From: JAFKFI01 sp963795435
GTDB taxonomy: Bacteria > Pseudomonadota > Alphaproteobacteria > Acetobacterales > Acetobacteraceae
DNA: 64,000 nucleotides
Direction of reading: 5' to 3'
Assembly (NCBI GenBank): GCA_963795435.1
Contig: CAWCHV010000007.1
Coordinates: forward strand, 1,860,001 to 1,924,000
A program made the position numbers and the translations under genes. This document shows positions 26,479 to 33,996 of this stretch, in pieces (the first letter of the stretch is position 1; each line of letters opens with the position of its first letter). The notes beneath the pieces were generated by a model. It was not told where the DNA came from and did no database searches. It worked only from the letters and a program-made list of their open reading frames with translations.

Positions 26479-27513
26479 CTAGCTGCTCTCGATGAACGAT
26501 TGATCGTTGTCGGCCGGCACCGGCGCGTCCGGGTGGAGCAGGCCCTCGCGCTTGAGATCGGCCCACAGCGCCGCAGGGATCTTGTGTTGCAGCAGCTTCA
26601 GGTTGGTCGCGAACTCGTCGACGTTGCGCGGCCCTGGGATGATCGCCGAGACCACCGGATGCGCCAGCGGGAATTGCAGTGCGGCCGCGGGCAGCGATGC
26701 GCCGTGGCTCTCGCACACGCGCCGGATCGCGGCGACGCGGGCGACGATCTCGGGCGGGGCGGCGGCGTAGTTCCAGGTGTCGCGCCCGGCGAGGATGCCG
26801 GAATTGAGCGGGCCGCCGATCACCAGCGTGGTGCCGGCGGCCAGGCATTTCGGGATGAGGTCGTCGAGCGGCGCCTGCTCGAGCAGCGTGTAGCGGCCGG
26901 CGAGCAAGAAGGCGTCCCACTGGCCGAACTCCATCACCGCCATGCAGGCTTCCCGTTCGTTGACGCCGATGCCGATTGCCTGCACCACGCCTGAGCGGCG
27001 CAACTCGTCGAGCGCCCGGTAGCCGCTGTCGCGCAAGCTGCGCATATACACGGCGTTCTTCTCCGCGCCGTGCTGGTATTCGCCGATATCGTGCACGTAG
27101 AGAATGTCGATGCGGGCGAGACCGAGGCGCTGGAAGCTGTCCTCCATCGAGCGCATGATGCCGTCGTAGGAATAATCGTAGACGACGTCGAACGGCAGTG
27201 GCGGCTTGCGGCCGCCGGGGCCCTTCGCTGCCTGGTTCGCTTGCAGCAGGCGCCCGACCTTGGTGGACAACACCCAATCCTTGCGCGGCTTGTCGCGCAG
27301 CGCATCACCCACTCGCCGTTCCGCCGCGCCGACGCCGTAGAACGGCGCGGTATCGACGTAGCGCACGCCGTCCGCCCACGCCGCGTGAATGATCGCCTCG
27401 CTCTCCTCGCGCGAAACGTCGATGCGGCTGCCGCCAAGCGTGGCGGTTCCGAGGCCGAGCGCCGTGACGTACAGGTTGGTCCGGCCGATCCGCCGCTTCT
27501 GCCAGCTCAGCAT
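26479..27513 (-). CDS. Aldo/keto reductase
   Basis: 344-aa TIM-barrel NAD(P)-dependent oxidoreductase. The ATG at 27513 is chosen because AAGGAG lies seven bases upstream; an in-frame extension to 27624 has no family similarity. Features are LGLGTATLGG, the catalytic Asp/Tyr region VRYVDTAPFYGVGAAERRVG, catalytic Lys in WVLSTKVGR, His in ILYVHDIGEY, and the cofactor segment AIIPGPRNVDE. The pattern (DTAPFYG with RRVGDAL) is close to the L-fucose / D-threo-aldose / pyridoxal dehydrogenase branch. Divergent from the PrpF-like gene. The substrate is probably a sugar or aldehyde in the local catabolic cluster. Confidence 0.93.
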   Translation of the reverse strand: MLSWQKRRIGRTNLYVTALGLGTATLGGSRIDVSREESEAIIHAAWADGVRYVDTAPFYGVGAAERRVGDALRDKPRKDWVLSTKVGRLLQANQAAKGPGGRKPPLPFDVVYDYSYDGIMRSMEDSFQRLGLARIDILYVHDIGEYQHGAEKNAVYMRSLRDSGYRALDELRRSGVVQAIGIGVNEREACMAVMEFGQWDAFLLAGRYTLLEQAPLDDLIPKCLAAGTTLVIGGPLNSGILAGRDTWNYAAAPPEIVARVAAIRRVCESHGASLPAAALQFPLAHPVVSAIIPGPRNVDEFATNLKLLQHKIPAALWADLKREGLLHPDAPVPADNDQSFIESS

Positions 27514-27592
27514 GGCCATTCTCCTTCGCGAGAGCGCGTGATCTTCCCAGAGCGACCCGCGCGCGGCAAGCTGCGCCGGAAGGAGCAGGCCC

Positions 27593-28756
27593 ATGCCACA
27601 GCAGCGACTGCGCGCCGTATTCATGCGCGGCGGAACCTCGAAAGCGGTGATGTTCCGTCAGGACGATCTGCCCGCCGACCGGAACGCTTGGGCGCCGATC
27701 TTCCTCGCCGTCATGGGCTCGCCCGATCCGAACGGGCGGCAGCTTGACGGCATGGGCGGCGGGATTTCCTCGTTGTCGAAGGTGTGCGTGGTCGGCCCGC
27801 CGAGCCGTGATGACGCCGATGTGGACTACACCTTCGCGCAGATCGCGGTCGATCGCGCGCTGGTGGACTACTCCGGCAATTGCGGCAACATGTCCTCGGC
27901 GGTCGGGCCGTTCGCGGTGGACGAGGGAATGGTGCCGCGTCCCAGCGGCAGCAGCGCGACGGTGCGTATCCACAACACGAACACGCGAAAGATCATCGTC
28001 TCGCGCTTCCTGATGGACGGCGAGTACGCGGCTGTCGAGGGCGATCTCGCGCTCGATGGCGTCGCCGGAACCGGCGCGCCGATCCGGCTCGACTTCGCCG
28101 ACCCCGCCGGCGCGCGCACCGGCCGGCTGCTGCCCAGCGGCCGCGCGACCGACACGCTCGAAATCGCCGGGCGCGGCCCGGTCGAGGCGAGCATGATCGA
28201 CGCGGCCAACCCGTGCGTGTTCGTGCGCGCCGCCGATCTCGGCCGCGCCGCGACCGAACGGGCCGACGCACTTGAGCGTGACACCGCCCTGCTCGACCAG
28301 CTCGAAGCGATCCGCCGCGCCGCATCCGTTGCGATGGGGATAGCGCCGGATGCCGAAGCGGCAAGCGCCATTCCGGGCGTGCCGAAAGTCGCGATGCTCG
28401 CGGCACCCACCGAATTTCGCACCTTGTCGGGCAGCATGCTGACAGCGGGCGACACGGATATTCTCGTGCGGATGATCTCGGTCGGTCAGCCGCACCGCGC
28501 CGTGCCGCTCACCGGCGCGCTGTGCCTCGCGGTCGCCTGCCGCGTGCCGGGCAGCATTCCGCACCAGCTTGCCGGAGTTGGACAAGGTGGCGACCTCCGG
28601 ATCGGCCACGCCTCCGGCGTCGTGCTGGTCGCGGCTGACGCGCGCGTCACCGCCGACGGCATCGAGGTGCCGTACGCGACCGTCTACCGCACGGCGCGGC
28701 GGCTGTTCCAGGGCGAGGTGTTCTATCCCGCGTTGGAGCGCCGCCAGGCGACGTAG
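27593..28756 (+). CDS. PrpF-family isomerase (DUF453)
   Basis: 387-aa cytoplasmic isomerase of the diaminopimelate-epimerase-like fold, two-domain PrpF type. The N-terminal signature is RAVFMRGGTSKAVMFRQDDLP. The active-site Ser-Lys is in GISSLSKVCVV and the second catalytic region is DYSGNCGNMSSAVG with Cys. The C-terminal half repeats the fold and ends GVVLVAADARVT, then VPYATVYRTARRLFQGEV. PrpF isomerises trans-aconitate and 2-methylaconitate; relatives include 4-oxalomesaconate tautomerase (GalD). Placement beside a TcuA-like flavoprotein suggests tricarboxylate chemistry. Its 3' end overlaps the convergent epimerase gene by 34 nt. Confidence 0.92.
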   Translation: MPQQRLRAVFMRGGTSKAVMFRQDDLPADRNAWAPIFLAVMGSPDPNGRQLDGMGGGISSLSKVCVVGPPSRDDADVDYTFAQIAVDRALVDYSGNCGNMSSAVGPFAVDEGMVPRPSGSSATVRIHNTNTRKIIVSRFLMDGEYAAVEGDLALDGVAGTGAPIRLDFADPAGARTGRLLPSGRATDTLEIAGRGPVEASMIDAANPCVFVRAADLGRAATERADALERDTALLDQLEAIRRAASVAMGIAPDAEAASAIPGVPKVAMLAAPTEFRTLSGSMLTAGDTDILVRMISVGQPHRAVPLTGALCLAVACRVPGSIPHQLAGVGQGGDLRIGHASGVVLVAADARVTADGIEVPYATVYRTARRLFQGEVFYPALERRQAT

Positions 28757-29712
28757 CGTTTGATCCCCTCCTCGATCGGCACCTTGGGCTGCCAGCCGAT
28801 CGCCTGCTGCGCCTTGGCGCGGCTGAAGCGCAGATGGTCCACGCTCGCGGACTTCACCGCGCGCGTGTCCTCGCGATGCTCAGGCGTCAGATTGGGCGTC
28901 CCGCAAGCGGCGAGCAGCAGCTCGACGACGCGGTTGAGGTTGGTGTCCACACCCGTCGCGACGTTGAGCACGTTGCCGCTCGAACGGCTGCTCATCGCGG
29001 CGAGACAGGCATCGGCAACGTCGGTGACGTAGACGTAGTCGTGCACCTCGCTGCCGTCGCCGAGGATGATGGGACGCTCGCCTCGGCTGATGGCGTCATA
29101 GGCTTCCGCGATGAGCACCGCGTTGACCGCGCGCGCGTGCTGCCGCTCGCCGTACACCGAGGAGAAGCGAAGCGCGTTGTATTCCATGCGATACGCATTG
29201 GCGTAGTGGGCGCACAGCGCCTCGCCCATAAGCTTGCTGGCGCCGTATAGATTGGTCGCCGGCTGCTGCCCGGCGCTGGTGAACGGCGTCTCTTCAGTAA
29301 TCGTATCCGCCGTCGACGTGCCGTATGCAGAAATCGACGAGGAGAGAATGACCCGCTTGGCGTGGGCGATGCGCGCGGCCTCCAGCGTGTTCACCACACC
29401 CTGCGTGTTGACCGCGATGCCGAGCGGCACGTTGCGCGACAGCGGCAGGGTGAGGAACGCCGCCAGCGCGAACACGCCGGTGATATTCTGCGTTGCGTCG
29501 ATCAGCTCGTTGAGCCGCAGCACGTCGCCGCGCACCAGGGTCACGCGCGGATCGCCCTCCAGGTGGCGGATCATCTCGGGCGTGCCGAGGGCGAGATTGT
29601 CGAACAATCGTACCTCGATGGCGCCCGCCGCGAGCAGGGCGTCGGTGATGTGCGAGCCGATCAGGCTGGCCCCGCCGGTGATGAGGAACCGCGCGCCTGC
29701 GATCTCTGGCAT
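28723..29712 (-). CDS. NAD-dependent epimerase/dehydratase (extended SDR)
   Basis: 329-aa extended short-chain dehydrogenase. It has the nucleotide-binding motif FLITGGASLIGSHI, the SSSISAYG strand, catalytic YGASK (Tyr-x-x-x-Lys) around residue 160, RFSSVYGERQ and a C-terminal GWQPKVPIEEGIKRYV. This is the UDP-glucose 4-epimerase/GalE-like architecture. Three nucleotides separate it from the upstream TcuA-like gene, so they are cotranscribed. Its substrate may be a nucleotide sugar, or a free sugar or lactone intermediate. Confidence 0.93.
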   Translation of the reverse strand: MPEIAGARFLITGGASLIGSHITDALLAAGAIEVRLFDNLALGTPEMIRHLEGDPRVTLVRGDVLRLNELIDATQNITGVFALAAFLTLPLSRNVPLGIAVNTQGVVNTLEAARIAHAKRVILSSSISAYGTSTADTITEETPFTSAGQQPATNLYGASKLMGEALCAHYANAYRMEYNALRFSSVYGERQHARAVNAVLIAEAYDAISRGERPIILGDGSEVHDYVYVTDVADACLAAMSSRSSGNVLNVATGVDTNLNRVVELLLAACGTPNLTPEHREDTRAVKSASVDHLRFSRAKAQQAIGWQPKVPIEEGIKRYVAWRRSNAG

Positions 29713-29715
29713 TGT

Positions 29716-31209
29716 TCACCCCCTCGCGAAACGGCCGGCGCTGGTGCCGGATAGACGGCCGAACACCGCGCCCGACATCAACCCCGCTCCGCCGAGATAA
29801 TTGCCGTAGAAAATGCCGCCGACCAGTTCGCCCGCCGCGTAGAGGCCGGGAATGGAGCGATCCGTCACGTCCTGCACCTCGCCGCTCGTGTTGATGCGCA
29901 GGCCGCCGAAGGTGAAGGTGATTCCGCAGGTGACGACGAAGCCGGAATAGGGCGGCTCGTTGATCGGCAACGCCCAGTTCGACTTGGGCGGCGTGATGCC
30001 GCGCGTCCCCTTGCCGTCGAGGATCGCCGGATTGTAATCGCCTGGCTGGCAGGCCGCGTTGAACTCGCGCACCGTGCGCGCCAGGCCCTCGGGGTCGATG
30101 TCGAGAGCCTGCGCCAGCTCCTCGACGGTATCCGCCTCGGCCTTGGTCACCTGGCGGATGCGATACTCGTCCCGCACCATGCCGATGGTCTTGGCGTCGA
30201 AGATCTGCACCGCCGTCCGGTGCGGCTGCTTCATCACCTCCCGGCCGTATTTGGCGTAGGTGTGGTTGCGGTAATCCGCGCCCTCGTCGACGAAGCGCCC
30301 GCCGTCGAGGTTGACGACGATGCCGATGGGATAAGAATGTTTCTGGAAATTGTCGAGCACCATCCGGTCGCCGAACGGCGGCGCGCTGATGTCCCACTGC
30401 ACCGCGTGGCAGGTGGACCAGCCGCCGAACGCCTGCGCGCCGATGTCGAGCGCGGCGCGGATGCCCTCGCCGGTGTTGTGCCGCGTGCCGCGCACCCGGC
30501 ACAGCTCCCAGCCCGGCCCGAGATAGCGTGTCCGCATCTCGGGGTTCGCCTCGAAGCCACCGCAAGCGAGCACCACCGACTTGCCGTGGATTTCGTCGTA
30601 GCCGTCGGGGCCGAACACCTCGACGCCAGTTACCGCACCGCGCCGGTCCTGCAGCAGCTTGCGCATCCCCGTGCCGTAGCGGATTTCGATGCCGAGCCGC
30701 TCGGCGATCTTCACCTCGGCGTCTACCAGCCCCCAGCCGCCGCCGACCGCCTCGATGTTCACGCCGCCGTAAAAATGGTGCTTGCCGTTCAGCACGTAGG
30801 ATTGCCGGCCGAACATCGGGATGAAGCGGACGCCGTTCTGGCGCATCCAGCGGATCGTCTCGCGCGAGCGGCCGATGAGGATGTTGGCGAGATCCTCCTC
30901 GGTCTCGCTCTCGGTGACATGCATCAGGTCGTGCAGATAGGTTTCGTGCGCGAGCGGCGGCAGGACGATCTGCGCGGCCTCCGCCTCGGAGAGATCGACC
31001 AGCACGTCCTGCCGCAGATCGTCGAGGCCGTCATGCACGAAACGGAAGCCGCCGGCGGTGAAGGTGGAATTGCCGCCGCGCTCCTCGACCGAGGCCTTCT
31101 CGAGCACGACGACGGAGGCGCCCTGCTCGCGGGCGGCGATCGCGGCGCACAGCGCGGCATTGCCGGCCCCCACCACGATCACGTCGAATTTTTCTCGGTT
31201 GTCCGCCAT
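29716..31209 (-). CDS. tcuA: TcuA-like FAD-dependent tricarballylate dehydrogenase
   Basis: 497-aa soluble flavoprotein of the fumarate reductase/succinate dehydrogenase family (FAD_binding_2). The dinucleotide motif VIVVGAGNAALCAAIAA and VVLEKASVEERGGNS bind FAD. The capping domain lies at about 230-370 (TRHNTGEGIRAALDIGA). The C-terminal FAD segment contains TFGGLRINTSGEV, IPGLYAAGELVGG and NYLGGAGLMSGAVFGR. In Salmonella, TcuA oxidises tricarballylate to cis-aconitate and needs the electron-transfer protein TcuB; no tcuB or tcuC is present here, so the acceptor or substrate may differ. First gene of a two-gene operon with the epimerase. Confidence 0.85.
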   Translation of the reverse strand: MADNREKFDVIVVGAGNAALCAAIAAREQGASVVVLEKASVEERGGNSTFTAGGFRFVHDGLDDLRQDVLVDLSEAEAAQIVLPPLAHETYLHDLMHVTESETEEDLANILIGRSRETIRWMRQNGVRFIPMFGRQSYVLNGKHHFYGGVNIEAVGGGWGLVDAEVKIAERLGIEIRYGTGMRKLLQDRRGAVTGVEVFGPDGYDEIHGKSVVLACGGFEANPEMRTRYLGPGWELCRVRGTRHNTGEGIRAALDIGAQAFGGWSTCHAVQWDISAPPFGDRMVLDNFQKHSYPIGIVVNLDGGRFVDEGADYRNHTYAKYGREVMKQPHRTAVQIFDAKTIGMVRDEYRIRQVTKAEADTVEELAQALDIDPEGLARTVREFNAACQPGDYNPAILDGKGTRGITPPKSNWALPINEPPYSGFVVTCGITFTFGGLRINTSGEVQDVTDRSIPGLYAAGELVGGIFYGNYLGGAGLMSGAVFGRLSGTSAGRFARG

Positions 31210-31334
31210 CGCCCTCGCTTCCCCCGTCCGCCGGGCGACGGTAGGTGCGGTGGCTCCGGCTCGTCAACGGCCGGCTTGACAGGAAATCGGCCCCGTCGCG
31301 AAGTGAGGCACTGCACGCGGGGCGCGGGGATCAC

Positions 31335-32190
31335 ATGCTCAAGTGGAAGATAGGCGACGTGACGATCACCAAGATCGTCGAGCTCGAAGTCACCGGCGGC
31401 AGCCGCTTCATCCTGCCGCAGGCGACACCCGAGGCCGTGCTGCCGATGAAATGGCTGCAGCCGCATTTCGCCGACGAGAACGGCCGGCTCAGAATGAGCA
31501 TCCACGCGCTCATCGTCGAGACGCCGACGCGGCGCATCGTGGTCGACACCTGCCTCGGCAACGACAAGGAGGGCCGCCGCATCCCCACCTGGAACAATCT
31601 CCAGGGCAGTTTTCTGTCGGATATCGCGGCGGCCGGCTATCCGCGCGAGTCGATCGACACGGTGCTGTGCACGCATCTCCACGTCGATCACGTCGGCTGG
31701 AACACCATGCTGTCGGGCGGACACTGGGTGCCGACTTTTCCCGAATGCGCGCTACCTGATGGGCCGCGTCGAGTACCAGCACTGGACCACGCAGAACACG
31801 CGCGAGGATATGCAGGCGGTGATCGCGGACTCCGTAAAACCCGTGCACGACGCGGGACTGGTCGATCTGGTGGAGACCGACGCGCGCATCGCCGACGAGA
31901 TCAGCCTGGTCCCGACCATCGGCCATACGCCGGGGCATGTCAGCGTGCGGATCGTCTCGCGCGGCGAGGAGGCGCTGATTACCGGGGACTTCCTGCACCA
32001 TCCCGTGCAGATCGGCCGTCCCGACTGGGCCTCGACGGCGGACAGCGATCCGGCGCAGGGCGAAGCGACGCGCTGGTCGATGTTCCGCCAGCTCGCCGGC
32101 GCGCCCGTGCTGGTGATCGGCACGCATTTCGCGGGCGCGACCGCCGGGCACATCGCGCGCGACGGCGAGACGTTCCGGCTCGTTGTGTAG
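31335..32190 (+). pseudogene. Metallo-beta-lactamase-fold hydrolase, frameshifted
   Basis: The N-terminal frame (MLKWKIGDVTITKIVELEV onward) carries the metal site THLHVDHVGWN and reaches WVPTFP at 31742. The C-terminal frame (from about 31744) begins NARYLMGRVEYQHW and holds PTIGHTPGHVSVRI, the Asp ligand in ALITGDFLHHP and the His in IGTHFAGATAGHI. Removing base 31743 (G) joins the two into a normal ~285-aa MBL-fold enzyme, so one extra base disrupts an otherwise complete gene. This is a recent mutation or a sequence error. It is followed 11 nt later by an SDR gene. Possible roles are lactonase or esterase; not assignable. Confidence 0.85.
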
Positions 32191-32201
32191 GGAAAAAAGC
32201 T

Positions 32202-32951
32202 ATGCCAGCGCAGGATCTCGGGGAAAAATTCGCCGTCGTCACCGGCGGCAGCAACGGCATCGGGGCGGCGACCGTGCGGGCGCTGGCCGAAGCGGGGGCG
32301 ACGGTGGCGATCTGCTACAATCGCGGCGAGGCGCGTGCACGGGCGCTGCTCGCGGAATTGCCGGCAGGCGACCACCGCGTCGTGCATCTCGAACTGACGG
32401 ACGTCGCCTCGGTGCGTCGCATGGGCGACGAGCTGCGCGATGCGTTCGGGCGCGTGGACGTGCTGGTCAACTCCGCCGGCATGACGCGGCCGATCCCGCA
32501 CGCCGACCTCGAGGCGCTGGACGAAGGGTTCTTCGACGAGGTGCTGATCGCCAATGCACGCGGCCCGTATTCGGTGATCCGCACGCTGTTGCCGCTGTTG
32601 CGCGCCGGGGCGCCGTCGGTCGTGGTCAACGTGTCCTCGGTGGCGGCGTTCAACGGCCAGGGCAGCAACATCGCCTATGGCGCGTCGAAGGCGGCACTCG
32701 ACACCATGACGATGTCGCTGGCGCGGGCGCTCGGCCCGGAGGTGCGCTTCCTGTGCGTCTCGCCCGGCCCTGTGGCGACCGATTTCGTCGCCGGGCGCGG
32801 GCGCGAGCAGATCGCCAAGATCATGGCCACCGCGCCTCTGCGGCGCGTGATCGAGGCCGAGGAGATCGCCAGCGCGATCATGGCTTGCGTCACGCATCTC
32901 GGCGCCGCCACCGGGACGAAGATCGTGGTGGATGGCGGGCGGGCGCTATAG
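32202..32951 (+). CDS. Short-chain dehydrogenase/reductase
   Basis: 249-aa classical SDR. The cofactor motif VVTGGSNGIGAATV (TGxxxGxG), VLVNSAGMTRPI (NxAG), catalytic Ser in VVVNVSSVAAFNGQGS and YGASK (Tyr-x-x-x-Lys), then LCVSPGPVATDF, are all present. The ATG at 32202 lies 11 nt after the stop of the metallo-hydrolase gene. A much longer in-frame extension upstream is an artefact of the frameshift there. The gene is convergent with the D-2-hydroxyacid dehydrogenase gene. Substrate unknown; the 3-oxoacyl-reductase (FabG)-like pattern is compatible with many alcohols. Confidence 0.93.
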   Translation: MPAQDLGEKFAVVTGGSNGIGAATVRALAEAGATVAICYNRGEARARALLAELPAGDHRVVHLELTDVASVRRMGDELRDAFGRVDVLVNSAGMTRPIPHADLEALDEGFFDEVLIANARGPYSVIRTLLPLLRAGAPSVVVNVSSVAAFNGQGSNIAYGASKAALDTMTMSLARALGPEVRFLCVSPGPVATDFVAGRGREQIAKIMATAPLRRVIEAEEIASAIMACVTHLGAATGTKIVVDGGRAL

Positions 32952-32960
32952 CGCCGGCGA

Positions 32961-33944
32961 TCACAGCCGGTCGTCCTCGCCGACCAGATGCAGCGCCGTC
33001 TGGCCCTCCAATACGCGGCGACAATTCGCGAGCGCTCGGCGCAAGCCGAAACCACGCGACTCCGGCACCGAGCCCGAATTGTGCGGCGAGCCGATCACGT
33101 TCGGCAAATCGAGGAACGGGTGGTCCATGCGAAACACGCCGTGCCGCACCGGCTCGACCCACCAGGCGTCGATGCAGGCGGTAAAGTCCGGGTTCGCTCG
33201 CAGATGCGCGTAGAGCGCCGCCTCGTTGATGATCTCGCCGCGCGCGAGATTGACCAGGACGGCGTCGTGCTTCATCCGATCCAGCTGTGGTGCCGCGATC
33301 ATGCCTTGTGTCGCGCGCGTCAGCGGCAGGCTGATGACCAGCACGTCGGCTGCCGCGAGCAGCTCGTCGAGGCGGTCGGGCGTGCCGATCCAATCCAGTT
33401 TCTCCGGCGTCCGGCCACTTCGGTTGATGGCGTGGACCTTCATGCCGATCGCACGCATCAGCCGCGCGGTGGCGGCGCCGATGCCGCCGAAGCCGAGAAT
33501 GCCGCAGGTGCGGCCGGCCAGCATCCGGTTCATGGTGAACTGGTTGAACGCGCCGCGCGACAAAGCCGCGTGCTCGACCAGCAGGCGCTTGGCGGCGGCG
33601 AGCGTCATGGCGAGAGCGTGCTCCGCCATCGGCTCGGCGTACGCCCCGCCGTTGCTCGCGACCGGCACACCGGGCGGCAATTCGCGCAGTGGAATAAAAT
33701 CCACGCCGGCGGTCATGAACTGGATCAATTTCGCGCCGCTCAACAGGCCCTGCTCGGCGGGGCGCAACTCCTTGCCCGTGTTGTGCGCCAGCACGATCGT
33801 CGCACGCCGCAGGGCGGCTTCGCGTTCCGCCTCCGCGAGATCGGCCAGATAAACGGCGTCGGCGGAGCCGCCGAGGGCTTCCGTGACGATCGCGCGCTCA
33901 GCGCGGCTGAGGTCGAATGTGGCCACGATAGTTTGTGCACCCAT
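32961..33944 (-). CDS. D-2-hydroxyacid dehydrogenase
   Basis: 327-aa NAD(P)-dependent oxidoreductase. The start at 33944 is chosen because GGAGG lies eight bases upstream. The catalytic domain is N- and C-terminal. The nucleotide-binding domain has CGILGFGGIGAATARLMRA. Active-site Arg is in LVNLARGEIINE, followed by Glu in the VEP segment (AWWVEPVRHG) and His in IGSPHNSG, the R-E-H triad. The motif around GSPHNSGSVPESRG is typical of the phosphoglycerate/hydroxypyruvate reductase-like branch. It lies between the SDR and the CocE-like gene within the catabolic-looking block. Confidence 0.93.
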   Translation of the reverse strand: MGAQTIVATFDLSRAERAIVTEALGGSADAVYLADLAEAEREAALRRATIVLAHNTGKELRPAEQGLLSGAKLIQFMTAGVDFIPLRELPPGVPVASNGGAYAEPMAEHALAMTLAAAKRLLVEHAALSRGAFNQFTMNRMLAGRTCGILGFGGIGAATARLMRAIGMKVHAINRSGRTPEKLDWIGTPDRLDELLAAADVLVISLPLTRATQGMIAAPQLDRMKHDAVLVNLARGEIINEAALYAHLRANPDFTACIDAWWVEPVRHGVFRMDHPFLDLPNVIGSPHNSGSVPESRGFGLRRALANCRRVLEGQTALHLVGEDDRL

Positions 33945-33996
33945 CTCTCCGTCCTCCATGCGATAGCTCCCTAATGAGCAGAAACGGACCGCCGCC

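Noticed and set aside
31245..32951. 568-codon fusion of a metallo-hydrolase with an SDR
   Set aside because: The apparent fusion exists only because a frameshift at 31743 bypasses the hydrolase stop; the middle 150 residues are out-of-frame noise and the SDR has its own start at 32202.
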